Origin: Ceratopteris richardii
Lineage: Eukaryota > Streptophyta > Polypodiopsida > Polypodiales > Pteridaceae
NCBI GenBank assembly: GCA_020310875.1
Contig: CM035412.1
Location: 134,026,773-134,090,772, forward strand
Direction of reading: 5' to 3'
DNA: 64,000 nucleotides
The position numbers and the translations under genes were made by a program. Within the stretch, counting starts at the first letter, position 1; every line of letters begins with the position of its first letter. Shown here one piece after another: positions 1 through 10,853 of this stretch. The notes below the pieces were generated by a model. That model saw only the letters and a list, made by a program, of their open reading frames with translations. It did no database searches and was not told the origin of the DNA.

Positions 1-1738
1 TTCAATAGAACTCTGGAACCTTCTCCTGAACAGGAACATCCTAATAGGAACTTTCTCCAAACATTCTTCTTCTTCCTTCTTCTTTTAAAGATGGAACATA
101 AAGAGAATCTGACAAAGGAAATATAGGAATACCTGTAGGTATGACTTTGCATTCTTTTACATATGGCTGAAAATAAGTCTTCATGTTTCATCACCCCCCT
201 GGATGACTTAACACTAGTATCCAGTATTCTTCAAATATATCAGACTTTATGAAATCTGGAACGTCTTCCTTCATAAATCTGATGTTCAATGATCAATACC
301 TGTATCTGAAACAAAATCTCTGAATCCTTTTTATTAGCACTGTACACATGCCAATAGCTTTCCATGTCATTCCTCAGCTTTCCAAATTGTAGAATAAGGT
401 TAGCTGAACCTAACATAACAAAACCTTGCTGAAAGCATTTTAGGATTCATAACCTTCTGTAACATAACAAGTATCTTCTTCTGTGCATCACAAATCTGAT
501 AGAATCTGAATCTTTGACTTACTTCTTCCAATGCTTAGAACCTTACAAACAAAGGATAGACAACTAACTCATAAATACTCAAGATCATACAAGATCATAC
601 AAGATCAATGATCTCTCCTGTGTAGAATCTGCTCTTATCAAACCTTCATGTCTGAATGTTTGATTTATTTACCTGAATGTCTCCAAGTGTCCATGCTTCT
701 CAAAAAGTTGTAGAACTTTTTTGCAAACAAATCCTTCCCAAGAATTTGCAATTCCTACTTGAAACATAAGTGGACAAACTTCTCACCTTGAGAACTCCAA
801 AAGCTACAAGTTGATACTTCATAACTTTCATATTTTACCTGGGTGAAATGTGATAGTACCTGCTTGATTTTCTTTTGGCTAACTCCACTTCTTAATCAAG
901 TGATAGGATCTGATGGAACATATTTTTGAATACAAACATGTATCCAAAAAATCAAGACAGTCATAGAAAGTAGATTCTTCAACTGACTGGTACATCAACA
1001 AGATTTTGAATTTTTTGAAGTTTTCTGAAAATACTAAATATGAGATAACCTTTCCAAATATAAAACCTCAAACCAAGTCTTCAACATCTGCTACAAAAAA
1101 ACTCTTTTACCTTAAGAGTTAGATAAAGAAGAAATAAACTTCTCTGCAACTTGTCATATACCAAGTAGCTCTATATTGACACTCCAAGAATTCTTTGAGG
1201 GAACATATAAGCTGCCCGCTTAAAAGCTTCAACATAACTCATACACATATGAGTGCTTTTGTTTCTCTCAATGCAATTCTTTCTCAAATCTATTAAATCA
1301 TGACCAAGTGTAATGCAAAACAAGAAACTGCTTCTTCTTTAAACAAGATGTTCTCGTAGACTTGTCTTTGGATGTAGAGGATAAAATAGGAAAAGTATAT
1401 GGAAAATATATGAGAAAAGGAAGCCTTACTTTTCTTTTGGAAATGATGGAATTTCTTTTTCTGCATCTTTCTTCCACCTGATGATGCCAACATTTTCAAA
1501 CTTCTCTTCCATAGCTTTTGTTCTCTTCATCTTGAAGTAGCAAACACTCTTGACTTCTTCAACTGAACTTTTTCTCTTTCTCTAGTACTAAGAGTAAGAG
1601 ATAAAACAAACATGGTATATAAATGGAAGTGAATATAGAATCATGTTTCATCATCTCCTCATATCTCTGAATCAAAATGTTGTTTCAAATGTCTGAAACG
1701 ACTAAATTCACCAATCTTTTGTCTGAATGATGAATTAC

Positions 1739-1806
1739 CCTTCTAGAGTTACCTTCTTTAGATACATTTGTACCTTCTAGAGTTACCATCTTTAGATACA
1801 TTTATA
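1739..1806. repeat. 34-bp tandem duplication
   Basis: Two adjacent copies of a 34-bp unit beginning CCTTCTAGAGTTACC lie at 1739-1772 and 1773-1806 and differ at about two positions. It is a local duplication inside the copia-3 interior with no coding context. Confidence 0.8.
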
Positions 1807-2441
1807 TGCAACCAACTTACAACAGAAAATTGGTTGAAAACAAAAAACTCATCCCATCTTCAAATTTGTCTTCTTAGATAAGCTTTCTTGCCATGAAAGA
1901 GATCTCTCAAAACTCTCTAGAAAAACCTCTAGATACCTGTTTTGATGTAGCCTTTAACTTTCAAAAGATGAAAGTGTATAAAAGCACTCCTTGAATTTCT
2001 TCAAATCTCTTCATAACTGCTCTTCTAAGATATGACTAGCAAATGATAATCTGATAGTAGAAACTGATACCTGTGATTTGATGTTGATCTGATTCCTTTC
2101 TCTAAACCATTGTTCTTCCTTGAATTTGAAGTAGTCTTCTCTTCATCAAGTTTGGGTCTTCAAACAATACTTTTGTAAAGTATTTGCATACTCTTCCAAA
2201 AATATACGGCTGCTAATAGATCATCAACTTTATACTCCACACTGATGAATACACATGTAACTGAATTGTCTAATTCTTAAATCTCTACTCATTTAGATTA
2301 AGTGTGTATGTCAAATGTCAAATGTTAGAAGCTGCTTTCAAATCATATGTTGTAAATCTGGAAGTCTGGGAACCTGGGAATATGAATGAGCCTTAATGCA
2401 TTGATGCCAAAGATCTAAAGTTCTAAAACCAAAACCTTAGT

Positions 2442-2453
2442 GCTCTGATACCA
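2442..2453 (-). promoter_or_regulatory. PBS of copia-3 (initiator Met tRNA)
   Basis: The plus strand reads GCTCTGATACCA, so the minus strand reads TGGTATCAGAGC, the standard plant copia primer-binding site complementary to the 3' end of initiator tRNA-Met. Its own LTR would start two bases to the right if copia-1 were removed, because TG of the LTR is part of the ATATG target duplication. Confidence 0.8.
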
Positions 2454-2457
2454 TATG
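2453..2457. repeat. Target site duplication of copia-1, left copy
   Basis: ATATG immediately precedes the 5' LTR of copia-1 and is repeated exactly after its 3' LTR at 9266-9270. Confidence 0.92.
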
Positions 2458-3729
2458 TGTTGGAGCAAGTCTATGACAAGCCTAAGTATTGGCTTGAGTC
2501 TCACAAAGTCTTAGAAGAAGCTTTAAAAAGAAGACTATGTAAAGTTCACTTGTGAACTACCTCTTGTAACTTTTGAAGAGTTTACTTAATGTAAAAGTAA
2601 GAGAATCTTAAGTGGTTGAGTCCACTTGATCAAGAATGGAAAGAGGAGCCACGAATTCGTGATTTGTGGTAGGTAGAGAATCAAATCAATCATTGATTGA
2701 TTGGAGAGTGATTGAGGGAAGTTAGCCTCCCAAACTCAACTATAAATAGATGGCAGTTTTAGTCGTGGTTAGTGAGACCTATGTGAAGACCTCCAAGAGC
2801 TGAGCTTTATGCCATATCAAGGTGTGATTACAAGGCACACATATGTATCAGTAAGTCATTGTATTGTACAAGCAATATACTTTCATTTTCATGATTATTT
2901 GAGTTCATCTTTCCATGTTCTTGTGAAGTGTACTACTCACTGCCATTACTCTCAGTTTTCTCAGTCAGCTTGCAGAGATGTTTTCTCTGAGCTTAGTGCA
3001 TCATTTTCAGTGATTTAACTTGATAAAGTTAGCTCTATACGTCTACTATATGCTCACAAATTTTCATGTCATTTGGATGTTGCAATTTTCAGTTATGTTC
3101 ATTTGAAGTCAACAGGGTCTGTTCATCTTCACTTCTCTGTTAGGTACCCGACTTTTTCACTCATCTTGTTAGAGCTATTTCTCAGTGGTTACTTATCCAA
3201 ATTCAGTGATTTAAAGCTTGTTGGATTCAGCTTACTGTCTAGTATAACAATACAAATTTTCATAATCATTGGATTTCTACATTTTGAGTTATGTTGATTT
3301 TTCTGCTCACTGGTCTATTTCTGTAGCAGCCCGTGAAAATCGGGATGATGTCATCACTTGTTAAAACTCATTCTCAGTGTGTGGTTCATTATTTTTGATG
3401 AGATTACTCTTGAAAGTTAGCTCGTTAAGTTGCCTAGACTTTCCCAAGAGGAATTGAGCTAATTACTGCTGTGCTCAGAGAATTATGTAAAACATTGGAC
3501 AGGTGTATGAACCAAGAATAGCAAGTTTTCACCTCTGAGCTAACTCCAACTTATCTGTTTTGATCTATCTTTTTGAGAGTGATCTTCCAAGGTCCATAGG
3601 GTGTCTAATAAATCCATTGGCAAGCTAAAAGGGCCCACCATATACTCCTGGAGTTCATTTGGCTGGTGTAGATCAAGGATTTTGCAACACCTCTTCATCT
3701 TCAAGCACATACCTATCCATCTCTTCACA
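2458..3729 (+). repeat. copia-1 5' LTR
   Basis: 1272 bp, TGTTGGAGC...TTCACA. It matches 7996-9265 along its whole length. It contains a TATA box at 2741 with a 9-bp perfect inverted repeat about 40 bp upstream. Small ORFs inside it (around 2809, 3073, 3540) recur in the other LTR and show no protein motif, so I do not call them genes. Confidence 0.95.
2684..2748 (+). promoter_or_regulatory. copia-1 LTR core promoter: inverted repeat plus TATA box
   Basis: TATAAATAG lies at 2741-2749. Upstream, 2684-2702 is AATCAATCA-T-TGATTGATT, a perfect 9-bp inverted repeat around one base, and is conserved in the 3' LTR. Transcription would be expected to start about 30 bp after the TATA box. The inverted repeat is a candidate transcription-factor site (inference). 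Confidence 0.6.
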
Positions 3730-3730
3730 G

Positions 3731-3742
3731 TGGTATCAGAGC
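3731..3742 (+). promoter_or_regulatory. copia-1 PBS (initiator Met tRNA)
   Basis: TGGTATCAGAGC, one base after the LTR end, complementary to the 3' end of plant initiator tRNA-Met. Confidence 0.93.
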
Positions 3743-3755
3743 AAGGTTGGACAAC

Positions 3756-4823
3756 ATGGCAGATGGATTTCCTTCATCAATTGACAAATTGGATAGAGGT
3801 AATTACTCAGCTTGGTCATTAAGAATGGAAGCTTATCTCCAAGGTAGAAGTTTATATGGTTATGTGGTTGGAGATGAAGTTATGCCAAGTTTCAGGAACA
3901 AAAGTCAACCAACACAAGAAGAGCAAGAAAGATTGAGCACATGGTGCTCCAAGGATGCACTTGCAAGGTCTTATCTCCTCAACTCTATCTCAGATTTTTT
4001 GTTGCCTCACATTAGAAGTTGTAAGACATCTCAGGAAGTGTGGGATGCACTTGAAGCTTTCTTTTCTTCAAGTACCAAAGCTAGGAAGCATCAACTATGG
4101 CTGGATTTCACAACTCTCAAGAAGGCTCCCAAACAAAATGTGACTGATTTTGTCACAAAGCTCAAGGACATAGCGGATCAGTTGGGAAGCATTGGAGAGG
4201 TAATAGATGAAGAGCAAATTGTAAGGCAGGTCATCAATGGCTTGAAGGCAGATGATAAGTGGGAAGCATTCACCACAACTATGGATTTGTACATGGACAT
4301 GCATGTACCTGATTTCAACACACTCATTGGACAACTACTTACTCAAGAGGCAAAGCTTATCAAAAATGGAGAAAGCTCTAAAGGTAATCAATCTTCAGCT
4401 TTATACACGGATAAAAGCAAGTCTAAAGATAACAAAGGAAAGGCAAAGAAAGTGGATGATGAAGCAGGTACATATCAAGCTAACTATGCAGGTAGAGGAA
4501 GACATGGCAGAGGTAGAGGAAGAGGAGGTAGACAAGGCAGGGGGAGATCCCAAGACTCCAACTCATGTTCTATTTGTGGATTAACTAATCATACAACTGA
4601 AAATTGCTTTAGGAATTCCAGGAATCAAAGAGGCAAAGGATACAATAGAGGAAGTTATGGCTACTCAAGAGGAAGGTTCAACAACTACCATGGCAACTAC
4701 AACAACTACAATCATTCAAACTATCAAGGAGGCTACAAAGGAAGGAGAGACTACAAACTACACAGAAGACTCAAACAAAGAGGATTCATTATTGATCATG
4801 AACATGGCTATGCCACAAGGTAA
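3756..4823 (+). pseudogene. gag: copia-1 gag (capsid/nucleocapsid)
   Basis: The structural protein of the copia particle. The first real ATG is at 3756, 14 bases after the PBS; the frame is open a little further upstream but only from TTG. The N-terminal part has the copia gag signature (LDRGNYSAWSLRMEAYL near residue 10) and a UBN2-type helical region. A Gly/Arg-rich stretch follows, then one zinc knuckle CSICGLTNHTTENC (CX2CX4HX4C) at about residues 270-283. The frame then shifts near 4745-4760, so the last residues before the stop at 4823 are out of frame with the protease downstream. The gag portion itself is intact. Confidence 0.9.
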
Positions 4824-5619
4824 ATCTGATGAGCATGTTTTCTACATAGATTCAGGTTGTTCAAATCATGTGGCAGGAAATGTGGCACTCCTATCAGATT
4901 TAGAAGATCCAAGGAATAAGCATGAGGTACAAACAGGAGATGATACAAAACATCCTGTGGAGAAAATAGGCAATGTCAAAGCACCTGATGGAAACATCAA
5001 CCTACTCAGTAAGGTACTCTATGTCCCTACCATTACAAAGAATTTGATAAGTGTTGGGCAGATAGTAGAGAAAGGGTTGCAAGTCAGGTTCACAAAAGCA
5101 GGAGCATTTGTTGAAGATCCAAGTCAAGGATTCAGAAGAATTGCAAAAGGTGAAAAGACAGGTAGATTGTTCACATTTGAATTACAGGACACTAGAAACA
5201 TTGCTCTCTTTAATTATGGTAGTCAGACACTCACAGAATTGGAAGTATGGCACAAAAGGTTAGCACATATTGGTGAAAGGTCATTAAAGCAAATCTGCAG
5301 GGACCAAAGTGTACTTGGACTTCCTAATTTGTCAAAACAACATATGATTTATAAGTGTAGTGCATGTCAATTTGGAAAGTCTCACAGGTTACCATTCATG
5401 AAGAAAGATTATATGCAAAGAGATCTCTTGGAGTTGGTTCATACAGATGTATGGGGACCTAGCAAGGAAGCTTCAATATCTGGATCAAGGTATTATGTTT
5501 CCTTTATTGATGATTGCAACAGATGGACTATCCTATTCTTTATGAAACACAAAGATGAAGTTTTTTCATGTTTCAAAAGATATTTGGCTCTTGTGGAGAA
5601 TCAAACGGTAAATCACTAA
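4750..5619 (+). pseudogene. pol: copia-1 protease and integrase N-terminal part
   Basis: In a different frame from gag. The aspartic protease motif DSGCSNH lies at about 4851-4871 (D-S-G catalytic triplet). The GAG-pre-integrase/HHCC zinc domain follows (H-x3-H ... CSACQFGKSH, about 5250-5385), then the first catalytic Asp of integrase in TDVWGP at about 5440-5457. The reading frame stops at 5619 because of a one-base frameshift near 5605, in the middle of the integrase core. Role: particle maturation and insertion of the cDNA into host DNA. Confidence 0.88.
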
Positions 5620-6425
5620 AAAGGCTAAGGTCAGATGGAGGGGGAGAATACTTCTCCCATGATTTTGATTCTTTTCTTCAAGAAAGAGGAATCAAAAGAG
5701 AGGTAACTACAAGGTACACTCCTGAGCAAAATGGAGTGGCAGAAAGGAGGAATAGGACAATTGTTGAAGCTGCAAGGTCTATGTTAAATGAAAAGCATTT
5801 ACCTAATTACTTATGGGCTGAGGCTGTATCTACAGCCACTTACTTGATTAATAGGTTGCCTTCAAAATCCCTTGATGGGATGACTCCATATGAGGCTTGG
5901 AATGGAAGAAGACCAAGCTTAGATCATTGTAAAATTTTTGGATGTATTGCTTTTGCTCATGTTCCTTCACAGGTTAGAGGCAAGATGGATCCAAAGGCAG
6001 AAAGGTGTGTATTTATTGGATATGACAACAATCAAAAGGGCTACAGGTTATACAACCCTACCAACAAAAGATTCTTGGTAAGCAGAGATGTAGTTTTTGA
6101 TGAGAACAATTCATGGTATGAAGATTCATGCAGGAAGATCAATTTACCATATGATCTTGAAGAAGATTTTCCAAAGCTTGGTAGAGAACAATCAAAGATT
6201 GAAGAACAAGACACCTCAGAGGATGATGAAGAATCTCACATGGAAAAGATCAAAGCATGGAAGTCTAAAGGTAAAGCAAAATTGCAGGAACTTGGACATG
6301 AGGCAGAATCATCACATCATGGCCTAAGAAGATCTATGAGGGAAAAGAAAAAACCAGAAAGGTATGGGTTTGACACCTCATTAGTAACTAAACATCTCTA
6401 TCTACATAGCACAAGACATAAACCA
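5606..6425 (+). pseudogene. pol: copia-1 integrase core and C-terminal part
   Basis: This continues the integrase in the next frame: RSDGGGEYF carries the second catalytic Asp and QNGVAERRNRT carries the catalytic Glu (D-D-35-E). The conserved copia stretch MTPYEAWNGRRPSLDHCKIFG follows, then the acidic linker towards RT. Frame is lost again around 6415-6430, shortly before RT; the residual frame runs to 6497. Copia-4 in this window has a close relative of the same protein. Confidence 0.88.
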
Positions 6426-6429
6426 AGAG

Positions 6430-7734
6430 GAGCCATCATCATTCGAAGAGGCCAAAGCAAAAACAGAATGGAAGCATGCAATGAAGGAAGAGATTGAAGC
6501 ACTTGAGGAAAACAACACTTGGGATTTGGTGCCCAAGACTTCATCCATGAAGGTAATAGGCTCAAGATGGGTCTATAAACTCAAGAAGAATTCTGATGGT
6601 TCCATTAACAGGTATAAGTCAAGGCTTGTAGCAAAAGGCTTTGCACAAACTCAGGGAATTGATTATGAGGAGACCTTCTCTCCCGTGGCAAAGATGCCTA
6701 CTATTAGGGTTTTGCTTAGTATTGCCTCTTCCAAGAATTGGAAGATACTTCAACTAGATGTAAAGAATGCATTTTTGAATGGTTGGATAACAGAAGAGGT
6801 ATATAATGCACAACCACCTGGTTTTGAGAATCAAGTTTATCCTGATTATGTGTGTAAACTTAACAAAGCATTGTATGGTCTCAAGCAAGCTCCAAGAGCT
6901 TGGAATTTCAGGCTTGTTTCATTCTTGCAGGACAAAGGCTTTCAACCAAGCAAGGCAGATCCTTCACTCTTTATTAAAAAGAGTAATTCCGAGGTCATCT
7001 ACCTATGTGTATATGTAGATGATATTATATTGACAGGAAATGATGCAGATGGTATGAAGAAGATCAAAGATCAGATGAGAGAAGAGTTCAAGATAAGTGA
7101 TTTGGGTTCACTTACCTACTTCCTAGGTTTGGAAGTTGTCTACAAAGATCATGGTTTGTTTCTCACTCAAAGAAAGTACATTAAGGACATGTTCGCAAAA
7201 TTCAAGATGCAAGATTGTAAGATTGCAGGTACTCCAATGGAGGTCAATCACAAATTGAGCTCACATGAAGGTGAACTCATAGAGGACATCACATCATATC
7301 AAAGTCTAGTGGGTAGTCTCAACTATGCCACATTGACAAGAGTAGATATATGTTACAGTGTGAGTGTGCTAAGCCAATTTATGCACACACCAAAGAAACC
7401 ACATATGGATGCTGCCAAAAGGATTCTCAAGTATCTCAAAGGAACCGTAAATGAAGGACTTTATTATCCTTATGTATCTGATTTAGGTTTGAAGCTATTT
7501 TCTGATGCAGATTGGGCTGGCTCTAAGGAAGATAGAAGGAGCACTTCAGGTTATCTTACCTTTGCAGGTTCAAAGCTTATTTCATGGTCATCCAAGAAGC
7601 AACCCACAGTTGCTCTCTCTTCTACTGAAGCTGAATATAGAGGTCTTGCCATAGCTACACAAGAAGCTATGTGGATGAAGACATTATTCAAAGATCTTGG
7701 GATTGGAGTTTGGAACTCCAACTATTTTTGGTGA
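6430..7734 (+). pseudogene. pol: copia-1 reverse transcriptase and RNase H
   Basis: The ORF visible from ATG 6481 is internal; homologous sequence begins about 50 bases upstream in the same frame. RT motifs are SRWVYKLKKNSDGSI, the LDVKNAFLNG motif with catalytic Asp, LYGLKQAPRAW, and the active-site YVDD in LCVYVDDIILTGN (about 7000-7040). RNase H follows with SDADWAG and SSTEAEYRGLA. The frame breaks at about 7700-7712, near the RNase H C-terminus. It would copy the element RNA into DNA inside virus-like particles; in this copy only the C-terminal end is displaced. Confidence 0.92.
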
Positions 7735-7963
7735 CAATATGAGTTCTATTCATTTGGCTGCTAATCCTATTTTTCATGCAAGGACTAAACATATTGAAGT
7801 TCATTATCACTATGTACGAGAAAAGGTTCTAAGCAAAGAGATTCAAATATCATATGTGTCCACTCATCAACAATGTGCAGATATTCTAACCAAAGCACTG
7901 GATGGTACAAAGCTTTGCAAATTCAAGGCTATGATTGGTTTGAAGGTAATCTTGGAAGATTGA
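7697..7963 (+). pseudogene. pol: copia-1 RNase H C-terminal end
   Basis: In the third frame, this holds the conserved end of copia RNase H: GDNMSSIHLAANP, HVEVHYH-like HIEVHYHYVRE and CADILTKAL. It completes the polyprotein, with a stop at 7961-7963, 22 bases before the polypurine tract. It is separated from the preceding segment only by the frameshift near 7705. Confidence 0.9.
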
Positions 7964-7985
7964 AGACCTCAAGCATACTTGGCTT

Positions 7986-7995
7986 GAGGGGGAGC
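7986..7995 (+). promoter_or_regulatory. copia-1 polypurine tract
   Basis: GAGGGGGAGC directly abuts the 3' LTR and would prime plus-strand DNA synthesis. Confidence 0.85.
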
Positions 7996-9265
7996 TGTTG
8001 GAGCAAGTCTATGACAAGCCTAAGTATTGGCTTGAGTCTCACAAAGTCTTAGAAGAAGCTTTAAAAAGAAGACTATGTAAAGTTCACTTGTGAACTACCT
8101 CTTGTAACTTTTGAAGAGTTTACTTAATGTAAAAGTAAGAGAATCTTAAGTGGTTGTCCACTTGATCAAGAATGGAAAGAGGAGCCACGAATTCATGATT
8201 TGTGGTAGGTAGAGAATCAAATCAATCATTGATTGATTGGAGAGTGATTGAGGGAAGTTAGCCTCCCAAACTCAACTATAAATAGATGGCAATTTTAGTC
8301 GTGGTTAGTGAGACCTATGTGAAGACCTCCAAGAGCTGAGCTTTATGCCATATCAAGGTGTGATTACAAGGCACACATATGTATCAGTAAGTCATTGTAT
8401 TGTACAAGAAATATACTTTCATTTTCATGATTATTTGAGTTCATCTTTCCATGTTCTTGTGAAGTGTACTACTCACTGCCATTACTCTCAGTTTTCTCAG
8501 ACAGCTTGCAGAGATGTTTTCTCTGAGCTTGGTGCATCATTTTCAGTGATTTAACTTGCTAAAGTTAGCTCTATAAGTCTACTATATGCTCACAAATTTT
8601 CATGTCATTTCGATGTTGCAATCTTCAGTTATGTTCATTTGAAATCAACAGGGTCTGTTCATCTTCACTTCTCTGTCAGGTACCCGACTTTTTCACTCAT
8701 CTTGTCAGAGCTATTTCTCAGTGGTTACTTATCCAAATTCAGTGATTTAAAGCTTTTTGGATTCAGCTTACTATCTAGTATAACCATACAAATTTTCATA
8801 ATCATTGGATTTCTACATTTTGAGTTATGTTGATTTTTCTGCTCACTGGTCTATTTCTATAACAGCCCGTGAAAATCGGGATGATGTCATCACTTGTTAA
8901 AACTCATTCTCAGTGTGTGGTTCATTATTTTTGATGAGATTACTCTTGAAAGTTAGCTCGTTAAGTTGCCTAGACTTTCCCAAGAGGAATTGAGCTAATT
9001 GCTGCTGTGCTCAGAGAATTATGTAAAACATTGGACAGGTGTATGAACCAAGAATAGCAAGTTTTCACCTCTAAGCTAACTCCAACTTATCTGTTTTGAT
9101 CTATCTTTTTGAGAGTGATCTTCCAAGGTACATAGGGTGTCTAATACATCCATTGGCAAGCTAAAAGGGCCCACCATATACTCCTGGAGTTCATTTGGCT
9201 GGTGTAGATCAAGGATTTTGCAACACCTCTTCATCTTCAAGCACATACCTATCCTTCTCTTCACA
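7996..9265 (+). repeat. copia-1 3' LTR
   Basis: 1270 bp, a near-identical copy of 2458-3729. Differences are about 22 single-base changes and a missing 3 bp at about 8156. Its TATA box lies at about 8277. It ends CA at 9265, followed by ATATG. Confidence 0.95.
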
Positions 9266-9270
9266 ATATG
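9266..9270. repeat. Target site duplication of copia-1, right copy
   Basis: ATATG, identical to 2453-2457. Its last two bases are also the first two bases (TG) of the copia-3 LTR. Confidence 0.92.
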
Positions 9271-10736
9271 TTGGAAGTGAGGTAGGCCCTTGGCTCATGT
9301 CACAGGTCCATGGTTCCATAGGTCCAGCTTATACAACATTAATTTCAACAATCTTCCATATTGACAAAACATGAACATACCACAACTTAATCATACAAAT
9401 GATGAGACAAAGATAGAGAAAGAATAGACGTCATGTGTAAGGTGTAAAGTAAGCCATCGCTTACTCATAGTATCATATATACCAATGTGATGAGAAATAG
9501 ATGAATGAGTGAATGTACAATGTAACAAACATATTAAGATGTATGGGTAGTAATCTGAATATATATGAGATGTGTGACCTTATAGGTTATAGAAGAGTGA
9601 ATATGAGTGACTGAAAGAGGAAGGATCAGTGTGAAACTGATAATCAACAAACCCTCATCCGAACTTAGGCTATGGAAGACCCTAAGTTAGATACGTGTGA
9701 TAAAAGATCACATACTTATAAAGTAGCATAGAATGCTAACAAGTTTGCTGCTAGAAATCCTCAAACTCATGTGAACACACCTTCTTAAACACCTCATCAA
9801 AATATGCATAAAGCATATACGTACTGTTTCTCTTGTACCTATGCCGAATAGGATTCCTCCTGATATGAACGCCACGGCCTCCATAAAATTCAAGTAGTAC
9901 CTGTGTGCATAAAGAGAATATGTACCTGAATACTTAACATAAGATGTAAAGCTTATGTTAAACACCATCCAATTTCTTTGAAGTAGCCCGACATCTTCTT
10001 GTAGAAGACAATCTTCAACCTGATATCTTCTTTGTAGAAGACAATCTTCAAATACACCATGTAGATGGCCGATCCTCACCATCAAGCTGCTAATGACCAA
10101 GTCTTCTTGCCATGAACAAGAGATAACCTCCTCTCCATGAGCTAGAGTGTGAGCACACCCTTCATCTTCTCCAAGAAGAATCATTAAGAAGAACTCCATA
10201 GCTGTTCCTCAACATGCTTCAAGTTAGCACCATGGCTGCCCCATGTGCTAGAAGAAACACTACCTCTATTGAGGTCCAAGCTATAGAAAGCTTGTGTTGA
10301 AATTGGTGAAGGATGAATACAAGTGAGCCAAGCACTTATTTATATAGTATTCTTGTTCCCTTAAAAGCACTTTTAATAAAGCACTTCGACTACGATCGCT
10401 ACAGAAATGCCATCGCGGAAGCTCTTGAAAAATCACTCACAAAAAAAACAAATACGTACGTCGAGTTTTGTCCATAGCTTTTAGCTTTTAATAAAAGATG
10501 CTTCACGTGCTGCCACGAGTGGGGTTCGAACCATGGTGGCTTGGACGGGAGGATATTAGCCTAACCATTGCGCCACGCGCTTTTGCTGTACAAAGGATTA
10601 CTAAATAGTGACACATAATCTGTGATCGCTATTGTGACTGTCCGCTACGGTTGGGATTGGAGAGTGCTATAAGAACATACATACTCATATATGTATTGTG
10701 AGCAATCTTGACCAATAGGAACATTGTTTTCCAACA
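9269..10736 (-). repeat. copia-3 LTR (5' LTR of a minus-strand element)
   Basis: On the plus strand this 1468-bp block begins TGTTGGAA and ends TTCCAACA, an 8-bp perfect terminal inverted repeat typical of copia LTRs. Removing copia-1 puts its left end two bases from the Met-tRNA PBS at 2442-2453, as expected for a 5' LTR read on the minus strand. On its right it abuts copia-2 RT abruptly in mid-codon context, so it inserted there. A minus-strand TATA box (TATATAAATA) lies at 10337-10346. The block contains a tRNA-like SINE-type sequence and an imperfect direct repeat of TAGAAGACAATCTTCAA (about 10000-10050). The second LTR is outside the window. Confidence 0.75.
10507..10582 (-). repeat. tRNA-derived (SINE-like or tRNA pseudogene) sequence inside an LTR
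   Basis: On the minus strand there is an A-box-like TGGCGCAATGGTTA (10562-10575) and a B box GGTTCGAACCCC (10521-10532) with about 55 bases from start to end, the spacing of a tRNA gene's internal Pol III promoter. The T stem and acceptor stem do not pair properly, so it is not a functional tRNA. It may be the head of a SINE captured by the copia-3 LTR. Confidence 0.5.
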
Positions 10737-10853
10737 AAGTCTAGCTTTATACCTAGACACACTTCCATCTGCATACCTCTTTGTCTTGTAGACCCATTTG
10801 CATCCAATGATCTTCCGACTATTTGGTTTACAAAACCAAATCCCATGTGTCAT
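10737..10853 (-). pseudogene. pol: copia-2 RT N-terminal fragment
   Basis: Only the first part of RT is present: [22 protein letters not shown], the conserved block before the catalytic region. It is in a different frame from the integrase ORF upstream (frameshift near 10835) and is cut at 10737 by the LTR of copia-3. No YVDD remains in the window. Confidence 0.85.

Larger units (their letters stand above)
1..2457 (-). mobile_element. copia-3 interior, 5' part, no coding capacity seen
   Basis: This AT-rich stretch ends at its right side in a minus-strand PBS (2442-2453). It would be the leader/interior of the minus-strand element whose LTR now lies at 9269-10736, separated from it by the copia-1 insertion. 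In the 2.4 kb read here I find no gag, protease or RT motif on either strand, only short ORFs without recognisable domains. The element therefore has a very long untranslated leader, or is a non-autonomous (LARD-like) element, or has decayed. It continues past the left edge of the window. Confidence 0.6.
2458..9265 (+). mobile_element. copia-1, complete Ty1/copia LTR retrotransposon
   Basis: A full-length 6.8-kb element: 5' LTR, Met-tRNA PBS, gag, protease, integrase, RT, RNase H in copia order, polypurine tract, 3' LTR and a perfect 5-bp target duplication ATATG. LTRs start TGTTGG and end CA. By eye the LTRs differ at about 22 substitutions and one 3-bp indel over about 1270 bp (about 1.7%), so the insertion is fairly recent. 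The polyprotein is nevertheless broken by four frameshifts, so this copy cannot encode its own enzymes. It sits precisely at the LTR/PBS boundary of copia-3. Confidence 0.95.

Noticed and set aside
3747-3755. Starting copia-1 gag at 3747
   Set aside because: The codon there is TTG, overlapping the PBS region; the first ATG in frame is 3756.
9708-10199. 163-aa minus-strand ORF as a gene
   Set aside because: It lies wholly inside the copia-3 LTR, includes a direct repeat, and shows no domain.
10507-10582. Functional tRNA gene
   Set aside because: A and B boxes are present, but acceptor and T stems do not pair.
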